NCBI GenBank assembly: GCA_022592445.1
Contig: JABYQR010000153.1
Location: forward strand, 37,632 to 101,631
Source: Cytidiella melzeri
Lineage: Eukaryota > Basidiomycota > Agaricomycetes > Polyporales > Irpicaceae
Direction: 5' to 3'
DNA length: 64,000 bases
Positions 38,565 through 48,600 of the stretch are shown piece after piece. Every line of letters starts with the position of its first letter. Position 1 is the first letter of the stretch. A program made the position numbers and the translations under genes. Under the pieces are notes generated by a model. It did not search any database. It was not told where the DNA came from and saw nothing but the letters and a program-made list of their open reading frames with translations.

Positions 38565-38894
38565 AATAGTGGCTGAGCAAGAGGTGAGCAACAGTCGTAA
38601 GTTGGGCAGGTTAGCGGTTGTGAGATGCGAAGTGAATTCGTTCAGCACAGTCGTTTGCCTTTGAGGAAGTAGACGGCACGGAAATACGCTATGTCCTCGG
38701 CATCTCGATCAAAAGGCGCATCAAAAGGTTATATTTGGATCGTGATGCGCCGTAGCAGAGAGCAACTGACAGAGTTGCGGTAGGTAGATATTGAAATTGT
38801 TATACATGTAATCATCAGAATGAGGAACATTAAAGCAGTCATAAGTTCCAGGAAACGTAGATGTATAATACAAAGTATGGCTCGTAAACTCGAG
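38565..38894. other. intergenic, same-strand spacing
   Basis: 330 bp between the end of the intersectin-like gene and the start of OPA3, both on the minus strand. Nothing recognised. Confidence 0.5.
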
Positions 38895-41800
38895 TTATCC
38901 TCTGCGTTTCGCCGCTCGCTTCTCCGCCCGTCGAGCATCCTGGCTAGCTTTCTCAACAGCTTGCATCCAAACTTGACAGTCCCGCGCCGAGTTGGCTCTG
39001 AGATTAATCTTATCACCGCCGCGAGGGTATGCCAACACGAGTTGGAACGCAAGATCATCTGGCAGCGTGGGGTCAAATTTGGCATATGCTGCGCTCAACG
39101 AGCTCTCACCTCTTCCCGCCAGTCCAGTCACCTCCTTGACTTGAACCTCTATGAGAGGTATGGGCTATCACAACGTTAGCATCAAATCCATCTGATGACC
39201 ATAAATAGGACTCACTACTCTGTACAGAGTCTTCGCAGCCTCATCTGTGAGGACCAAGATATCGCTGCACAAGAATGCCTTCAATCGCCGACCGCTCTTT
39301 GCCTTACTCAAAACGCCTTCTTTCAGCAACTTGCGTGGCCCCATGGTCCGTGTAGGAGCCGTCAAGTCGAGACGTCTATCGACAGTTGAGTCAGAACGAA
39401 AAGGATTTTAGATGATTGCAATGAGCCACACCCTTGTCCAATCCATAGGTCCTTGGAGATAGTACGTAGGCGTTCTCTACCTTCTTGTTCCCTGATCGTC
39501 TCATTGATGTGGCTGAGCACTTTCTCTGCGGTTTCCAGCGCGTTTTCCACCAGGTGACGTTCTTCTGGCATTTCGGAATAGTGAAGAATCTTAGACTCAG
39601 TTGAGACACTGTCAATCCATCAGATCCCAGTTGATGACTTACTTGCTTTATCAAAAGTGGATAACGAGTGATGCGTTGCACTACAAATGCTGGTAAGAAA
39701 TCATTTCATGAAGATATCGCGCACTTACTAGGGGAGAGCAGATAACTAGAGAGATCGAGGTTGCGTACAGCTGGATCCTCGCGCAGCCGCTATCAAACGA
39801 ATGACTTCATAAACCTGCTCAGCGTTCGAGAAGATTTCATTACCAGAAGGGTACTTGAAAGCTCGGGAGTTGACTCTCTCAGAGACTGCAAAAGTTTTAT
39901 TGCAGTGCCATGGTTGACACAATACTCCTACAAATCACTGTCAGAGCAGCGATATCATTTGACTGGGAAAAACACTCACGAGGTAGACACCCATGTTTGA
40001 GATGTTGAGCTTGAGAATATCACCTATACTGTCAATGTAGAGCCGACTTTCTCGCTGCCGCTCCTCAAGTGTACTCAGGAATGTCTAGGTAGAAAAAACT
40101 TCACAACCGCACGTTTCGCAGCGAGTGGAAGCTTACGGTGTTGATCAACAAGAGGTCCTCCACATTGGCAAAAATGACTTTAGTCGCCTTCTCGTCAAGC
40201 ATAGGCATGAGCTTCGCATAGAAGATCTAGTACATTCGATGTTGATGAGCGTATTCTTGTCTGAAGCTGCAAAACGTACCCCGACGATTAGCTGCAAATC
40301 TCTCACGTACGCCCCTTCCGTAGCAATAAGCTCGAATATCGCTTCTTGGCGTCGACGTTCTTTGGGAGATATGTCTTCAAGAGCAGACTTGTCAATCAAA
40401 CTGGCCCAAGTCTACAAAAATGATTAAGGAACATGAGACCGCGTTGGCTCGGCGAACTCACTACGCCAAAGTCGCTATCCATAGAAGCCGCAGATGTGGA
40501 GTCTTTCATGTTTGGACCAGAGATGGGTATGGGCCCAGAAATAATGGGCATCGTCCGACCTTCACCATCGTTCGCCGGAGTCTTCCGACCGAAGAAGCTA
40601 AGAAAGTGAGAGTGTGAGCGACTCTCAGGCTCGGCAGATGAACTCAGAATTAAAGACGGCGAAGGACTGATAAGAGAAGGAGAGGTGTCCAGAGATGCTG
40701 TAGATAGACGGTTCAGGTTAGAAGTGGTGTTTTTGTAGGCCTCGTAGCGTTCGTATGCGTCGTCGAGCTTCAATGGCGTGTCTGCGCTCTCAGAGTCAGG
40801 TACTACAGGGAGATCTTTCGAAGGACGACGAGGAGGCCGACGCTGTGCAGGGACAGCAGGTGCAGGCCGACGTTTACGAGTGCTCTTCCTACGCGCAGGC
40901 CGCGGCGGAGGTTCACGTTCGGACTTCATGATAATCAGTCCGGCGGCGCTCAAGACGCGCTGGCGTTCGAGCTCTCGAGCTTCTCGCTCCTCTTTACGCT
41001 GTTCTTCTGTCAGGTTTTCTTCCTCTTCGTCTTCAGATGACTCCAGAGAGTCGGCTGTCTCATAGCTGTCGTCGTCAGAATGCCAGTCAGAGTCATCATC
41101 TTCGCCGGCCAGATTTCCCTCCGAAGTCGCGGAAGTTGCCTGAGGAACGTCCACCGAAATAGACTGAGTAGGACGATCTCCGGCCTGAGGTTGCTGAGGA
41201 TGGGGAGTAACGGGAGTAATGGAAGCACCTATTCAGTGTGATATTGAGGCGATTCGCAGCCCACGTTTTCATTGAGATTATACATGCAAAAAGAAAATAC
41301 AAGGATACTTCAGCCTGTATTCCAGCACGTAAACTGAGGAACTCAGGGGAAGTAGAATGGCCGACTAACCCTCTATGACCTGTAAGTACGCCGCTGGTAC
41401 TATGAATATGACACCGCTTTGCTCTGCCTTCCACCAATCAGCATCTGCGCGGTCCACAATGGTCAACTCATCGCCCTCAGCGAAAGGAAGCTCATCAGGA
41501 TTTGTGCCTTCGTAGGTGTAGAGCGCTGTTGCCTTGACTAGAGCGGACTCATCACGATGCAGCGTATCGAGATAGAAATGCCACATACCACTTTCGAACT
41601 GTTCCACGTACGTCTTTGGGAAGAACCCACTCTTACCATCCCGAAGAAGAGTGCCGTACCACCACTCGGTACCAGTTTTTGAAGGGTGAGCAGTCAAAAC
41701 CAAGTTCTCGCCGAAGGCTATCACGCACTTCAGCAATCACTTGAAAGGGAGGGTGCAGAGTTCGACTACTCACAAAGATCTTCCGCTCGTTGACCCTCAT

Positions 41801-44800
41801 ACGCGTACAACGAACGAGCACGGTGCTCTGAACATGAACTGAGGACCAACATCGAAGGTGTACTGTGAACAAGACTCACCGGTCGAGAAATCAACATCCT
41901 GCATCGGGTCGTCCTCGTGAGGACCCTCGTGCGCGCTATCGACCTGGATCTGAGGCACGGTAACTGGCGTGTTTGGTTCCTCTTCTTCTGCCATGGTATC
42001 AAGATGTTCCATCTTGGGAGCACCTGTGTCTGCAGCGAGCCCCGCGTACCAGCCTACCGATTCTCTATTCGAGCGGGTGGAAGCAGTGGACACATCAGCA
42101 GCCTCGTTCGGCTCGGGTGAGGGCGGAGATGGCGCTACATTGATGTGTGGAGGAGGCGCAACGTCGCCAATAACTTTACCTGACACAGGTGCAGAACTTC
42201 GATCGTTTGTCTGAGCCTTGCGCAGACGTGCGCCTCCTTGTATAGCACTGAGCAATGCACTGCGGTCACCTGAGGGAGCGGCTGCTGGAGCTGCAGGAGG
42301 CGAGGGAGCCACAGGTGCTGGCGGGGCTGCAGGAGGTGGCGGTGGTGGAGGCACGCCCGAGTTATCGACAGTAGGAGGCACTGCAGGGGCTGGAGTGATA
42401 GGCTTCGGCGTTGCGGAAGGAGGTGCAGCCGATTGCGGTCTCGATGGTGGAAGTATGCTCCCAAACAGCTGTTGAGCGAGTTTGTTTCGAGTGTCGCGGG
42501 ACGAATCCAATTCATCCTCGCTGCTGTCTTCTTCTTCTTTCTCTGCAACGTCGTCCCAATCCGACTCATCTTGAGGGGCGGTGTTGTAAGATGTCTTGAT
42601 AGCGGCTGGTGCAGGACTCTTTGACGGTGGAGGCATGACTGGCGCTGGAGGGGCAGAAGGAGGAGATGTAGGCTTGAAAAATGGGTTAGTACTACCATTC
42701 GTGGGTGCAGCTGGCGATGCAGTAGGAGTAGAGCCTTCCTTCATCAACCGGCTGAAAGGATTCGTCGTAGGTTTATCGACCGCTGAGCTAGCTACCGGAG
42801 GCGCAGGAGGCGCAGGCGGTGGCGGTGGTGGCGGCGGCGGAGCGACCGATGAGGCCGCAGAAGGTGCAGATGGAGTAGCTTGTGGCGAAGGCGCTGGTGG
42901 TGCCGCAAATTGTTTGCGTCGTGCTTCATACTCTTCCTCTAAGCGTTTGTTGGCTTCCGCTTCCTCCTCCTCTAGACGGCGCAAACGTTCAAGCCGTTCT
43001 TCTCTAGCTTTGCGCAGCGCAGCTTCCCGCGCTCGCAATGCCTCTTCCGCCGGGTCTACCTCTGGCTCTGTAGGAGGAGCAGGAGGAGGTGGCGGTGCAG
43101 GAGAAGCTGTTGAAGCAGAGGGTGTACGAGAGGCGACAGGCGGGCGTGCAGACGGCGTTTTTCTCGGAGGCGGAGGAGCGGGGGCCCTTGGCTTCGGGGC
43201 GGGAGGCCCCACCGCTGATGGCGACGTGACGGGGGGCGTAGGGGCTACAGGAGTACTAGGCGTGGGATCGCCCTTCGCTGCCTTTTCACCTTGCAAACGC
43301 TCTCGGCGTAGTCTGTCTCGCTCTTCGGCAGCGCGTTCCGCAGCTTCAGCTTTCTCCTCTGCTTCCCGCTTCTCCTTCGCTAATCTATCCTCGACGCTTG
43401 AGTCGACCTTTGTTGCGGCTGATGCTGCGGGTGTCACTCCAAGAGCAGCCATGCGCTCCTGGATACGCCGCTGTGCTTCAGCCTGCATGAAAGCTTTGCG
43501 CTCCTCAGGGGTCATCTTTTTGACAGCGGGTGCTGGAGACCTGGCTGGGGTTGGGGCAGGTGGCGGTCGGTTGATGGTGTCGGTGGGGGCCGGAGGTGGC
43601 GGAGGTGGCGGAGAGCGAGCAGCGACAGGACTGCGAGGACGGTCATGATCACTATCTCTGTTACGAGAATAAGGCCTGTCTCTGTCGGGCTCGCGATATC
43701 TATCCCCATCGCCGCGGTCATATGAACTGTAGCTTCGGTCGCGGTCGTCATCGCGGTCGTACCTTGAGGACGAGTACCTGTCATCGCGGTCATCGTACCG
43801 ACCAAATCTGTCGTTGCGGCGATCCCTCTCCCGGTTCCACTCTCGCTGCTCCCTCTTTTTGCGTTCTTCTCTATCCTGAATCCGCCGTTCAAGCTCAGGC
43901 AGACGCTCGTGCAGGATATTCAGCAGTTCACGTTCAAGCCTCCGCCGCTCCTCGTCCTTGGCAACAGTTTTGGGACCCCTGGACACGTAGTCTAAATCTT
44001 CCTGGAGGCGTTTGACACGGTATTTAAGGTCAGCCATTTCGCGATCCAGCTCTTCATCCTCTTTGGTTCGTGAAGCCGATTCTTCCGCGTTACGATCCAG
44101 TTGCTTGGCAGTATTTTCCAGCGTACGCTTCAAATCTGACAAGTCGGACGAGGGACTGTTGCTGTCGCTTGCAGTCCTGATTGCCGCACGATCGACAGTT
44201 CGGTAGCGCGATTGGTAGAAGCCTCCTGGTGGGGTATCATCGGTGTGTTTGTAGACAGTCGCGTCTTGTCGCTTGCCTGCGCCAGGAGCAGATGAGCCAT
44301 GGAAAGATCTCTCCTTGAGCTTAGATACAGGCCCGTCGTCGAAAGTTGCTGGAGAATTCGCACGCGGATCGCTCTTCAGCAGGTCCTTCAGGAAATCAAC
44401 AGAGTCGTCTAGGTCACGATGTGACGGCGGCACAAGCTCAGGTGGTAGCTGATCTGGTATTTCGTTGCCGTTGAGTTCTACCATTGTGAGGTGAGTGAAT
44501 TGAAGTGCATCTGTCAGTCAACACACGTACTGCGATATATCAACCCCATCGCGACATGAAACTCTGCGAGGTTTAATTTCCCGCGGTTGTCTCCGTCTGC
44601 GAGAGCCCTGAAGAAAAACCAATCAAGAACCTGGTTTCTTCTATACATCACGTATACTCACCATATTTTCGCCAAACTATTCTTGTCGAGCCCACTCTGA
44701 CCAAAGACTTCCAACGCTGTCTGACCGGTGATGAAACCTTCGCCGCGCGTATCCCAAGCACGGAAAATTTGATCGTAGCTCTTCTTCTCAGCTTTCGACA

Positions 44801-45476
44801 AAGTCCAAGGGACTCTTGGCGCTGCGGTGCCGCGCTGGTTCTGATTATGCTGCTGGAATGACTGCTGCAAAGATAGTCCGCCCTGGGGCAGTTGCTGCAG
44901 CTGGGGTGCTCCAACCGAGTTGTACGGAGTCGACGTGTTCGCGGGCAGGAACGTGCTGGACATCATTTGCAGGCGAGGGTCGACGAATCCGGTGGCCTGT
45001 GGGAGGAGAGGCTGCATTCCTCCGCCAGCACCGGGAAACCCTGTGGGTTGCGCAGTCAACGGGCCAGGCGACGGGTTTCCAAAGCGGTTTGGGAGCCCAG
45101 CTCCCAAGAACCCACTTTGCTGCGGTATTTGCTGCTGGAATTGCGACGGTATGGGAGGTACGGGAGGTGGTGCTCGCCGTTGGAATGCGCTCGGCTGGGG
45201 CTGGAAGCCAGTGGGTTGCGCTTGCAAGCCAGGGAAACCTGTCTGCTGGGGTTGCAATCCACCCTGCTGAAGCCCAAATCCGCTTTGCTGAGGCTGCTGA
45301 GCACCCAAAAAGCCTGTAGGCTGTGCTTGCTGGAAGGTAGGAGGTCGCTGACCGGGAAAACCGGTAGGTTGCGGGGCTACCCCAGGCTGAAATCCCTGCT
45401 GAAACTGTTGCTGCTGTTGCTGGGAATTGAATCCTGTTTGAGCAGGATATTGGTAGCCCTGCCCCCACTGCGCCAT
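38895..45476 (-). CDS. CIN1: intersectin-like endocytic scaffold and Rho GEF (Cin1-type)
   Basis: Fifteen exons close exactly to 1918 aa: 45476-44662, 44607-44531, 44477-41880, 41827-41774, 41717-41370, 41228-40462, 40411-40280, 40226-40137, 40084-39980, 39927-39844, 39789-39729, 39680-39643, 39589-39432, 39375-39216, 39164-38895. Domains: Gln/Pro/Gly-rich repeats with PTGF/QTGF (1-215); one EH domain (about 220-300, LAKIWALADGDNRGKLN); long charged and polyproline region; WH2 motif ALLSAIQGGARLRKAQT near 1040; SH3-1 (LYAYEGQRAEDLSFGE, about 1170); SH3-2 (LYTYEGTNPDELPFAEGDEL, about 1245); DH (RQEAIFELIATEGAYVRDLQ, SPMQRITRYPLLIKQ, about 1565-1765); PH (to the end). This matches the known Cryptococcus Cin1 plan, linking endocytosis, actin and Cdc42/Rho signalling. 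A C2 domain is not seen. Confidence 0.93.
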
Positions 45477-45649
45477 TTTGCGTTGCGGACGATGGGTAAG
45501 GTGATAGTAAAGGGTAACTCGCGACTGGCGGCTATCGACGTGCACTCTTAAATTCACGACGAATTACATCAGTAAGGACAAGTTATTCGTATTTATTTCG
45601 CTGAATTTCCATCGAACTTCTATTCACTGTACACGCCCAGGCCGCCACC
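45477..45649. promoter_or_regulatory. divergent promoter between CIN1-like gene and small split gene
   Basis: 173 bp between two opposite start codons; the right one has the strong context GCCGCCACCATG. Confidence 0.4.
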
Positions 45650-48600
45650 ATGCTCAAGGAGTAAGTTCTCACCTAATGTAGTCTGAGTTTTGACGCGGGG
45701 GCCTTTGCAGTAGGTTCCCGATTTGGAATTCTGTTTCCTTTTTGAGCGAGGATCAACCGTTGAGCGTTTCATCTCCTGCTCCGAACGCGCACTGCCTGCC
45801 TGCCTTCGTTACGACTTTCTACACTACTTACGCCCTCATCTGCAATCTATGCAGCACACTTGGGACTCATCCGAGTCTGGAGATGTTGCCTTCCATGTAC
45901 TCGCACCTGAGTTGACTGCTCCTCCGCTGCTTGACTCTCTGAATTCCCGCCTTGATGCCGTCCTGCAATGTATGCAAAGTCATAACTTCACGCTTGGAGG
46001 ATTCCTCGTTGAGCTCTTCCGGGCTGGATCCGACAGGACAAAGAAGAAGACCCAGCGCCATACACAGATGGTGTCCAGCTTTCTTGATGGCCGCTCAAAA
46101 CAATATGACGCTATCAGCCTTGTCAAGGAGTTGTACAACAGCAGGCACTCGACTACAAGAAACCATGAGAGTGAGGAGTTTTTGGCACGCAATAAGCTGC
46201 AACAGTGGGCGGTTGAAGTGGTTGAGGACATGGTCAGCAGAGAGGCAGAGGAACTCGCATCAAAAGAGGGTGGACTACGACTGGCTGGGGAAATGACATG
46301 GGAGTTTGCAACGCAGTTCTCGCTTGCCCCCCTTGCAAGAGCAGCTTGGAAAATGTCTCCAACATGTATTCGTGTTCTGGCTGCCACAGCTATCTCGAAG
46401 GAAGGCCGAAAGAAGCCTCCGTCCTGGTTTGCTCAAGCACAGGGTGCTCCCCAGCTGCCTAGTGCAACTACTACCAGAGCTACTCAGTCTGGTCAGGGTA
46501 AAAACAGGAGGGATCCCTGGGTTGTAAGTCATCAATTCAGTCACAAGCACATAGTCACTGACTGGTTGCACAATGCTCAGATTGTTATCATTGTATTCAT
46601 GATGCTTCTGAATGCTCGAAACCTGCGCTTTACGGTACTTCAGAAGTTGATGGGTGTTTGGCTTTTTGCAAACTCAGCTGCTCGTGGTGTATACGACGTT
46701 CTCGGAAGAATAGGCCTCTCTGTGGCATACTCAACCACTCTTGAGCTACTGAGAGGTCTGTCGCAGACTGCACAGAGCTCTCTGAGAACAGAAGCAACCA
46801 GGAGTGTACTGAGCATTGTGTACGATAACATCAATCGGAAGAGGGAGGTGTGGGATGCAGAATATGGCGAGCGGGCGGTTATTGATAGTGGAACTGTTGC
46901 AACTGCGATCATACTCGAAGATTGCGAACCAGAGATAGCATTCAACATTGCAGCCCTAGAACAAGCAAGAGCAAAGAGACTTCGGGAACAGCTCACTGTC
47001 GAAGTACTCCTTTCTCGTATCGACCAGGGCCACCTTAACCGTGTGCTTGCTGTTCACGTTGTCTCATTTCTCGTGATGGAGTTCCCGCACCTATCACACT
47101 TTCAGCCAATGCTCAATAACAAGCTCCGCACCGAACTAGCAACACATCGTATGCGAAAAGGTCGGCGTACCCAGGCATTCCCAATGGCTGCTTCAGAACA
47201 CGATGAAGGGTCTACAGAGGGGAACCGCAAGGTTATCGATGACCTGCTGCTCAACCAGCTTGGCTTGAAGAAGGATGAAGTCAAACGCATGCTTACTATT
47301 GTGACAGGCGACCAATCCACCATAGAGAAAATTCGCACCCTCAAGCGTTTCCTTGACAGCTGTCCTCACGGCTATCACCAGTATGGCTGGGTTCTACCTT
47401 TAATTCAGCTGTGGCATATGGGTTGGTCAGACCTCGAGCGGATTCTTGACACCCACTGGGGTCCCAAATCTTGCTCAAAGGAGAGTGAGGTTCGCATTGA
47501 GGATGTATCTACATTCAGCTTTGTCAATGAGCTTCTTGGACGAAAGGTGAAGAACATGAAACGCCCCGACTATTATCCAGCACAGGCTCTTGTCTTTGAT
47601 ACACTTCGCGCAGAAGTTCTTGAATGTTGGCGGTAAGCCCATGGGAGCAGATCTTAACTACTGGCAAGTAGGCTTACAGATTTTCTCACTTTTGTAGTGA
47701 ACACTATCAGACGGATGATCTCGGAGTGTATATGGTCACCAGACAGCCAACACTTGATGAGCTTCTGCAGGATGCACAGCGTCTTGTCAATACCTACCTC
47801 ACAACAGCATCTGCTGAGTGTGCTTTACAGGGCAGACTTGCAGAGACTCTGTTTTCTGCAGGCTCTCAGTGGACCAGCCCGTTCCAAGGAAGCTCAGCAC
47901 CTGCTGCACCAAGGGGAGATCAAGTACTGGCAAACACAATTCTGCGTATGCGTGATAGCATGCTACATTATGAGTTCCAATCAGCCATTGCTGACGGGGA
48001 CATTGGACGTGCTATGAATGTGATGGCAGTATGTGTTTTCTCACTGTATGCAAAGAATGTATTGTGTGTACTCAGATTTTCTATTGCAGGTGTGGGTATT
48101 ACATTCTGCGGTTCAGGCAGAAGCAAATACACAAATGAGCTTCTGGAGGTGGCTTGCAACTTGAATATGATACTCCAATGAGTTGAAGACTGCCATCATG
48201 AATAACTGGTTGTGTAACTTGACTGGGGATGAAGGACGCTGGTTTCCAATGGATCTCATGCAAGAACATAACATCAATCTCCTAAAATCAATGTCAGGCA
48301 GCCGCAGTTCACCATTTGCTGATCCATTCTTCAAAGAGGTTATTTCCCTGAACATTCGCAATTTCCTAGATATCAAAGAGTCTCTACGAACGGCTGTTGG
48401 AATTGGTGCAAAGAGTGGTAGCCACAAGCAAAAGAAAAAAGCAGTAGCTTTGAGGCATCTCCGAAACACCATGCGCGAGCACGAGCTCCACAAGTTTCGA
48501 GCAAGCCGGACCTTTGATTCATGGCTCAAGACGACTTGCAGCAGGATATGATCGCTTTGACTACACTTCTCGCATTGAGGACTTTGTACAACGGACTCTT

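Noticed and set aside
42596..43648. 350-codon Gly/Ala/Arg/Ser-rich ORF on the plus strand
   Set aside because: Antisense shadow of the polyproline and charged region of the intersectin gene; composition follows from the opposite strand.
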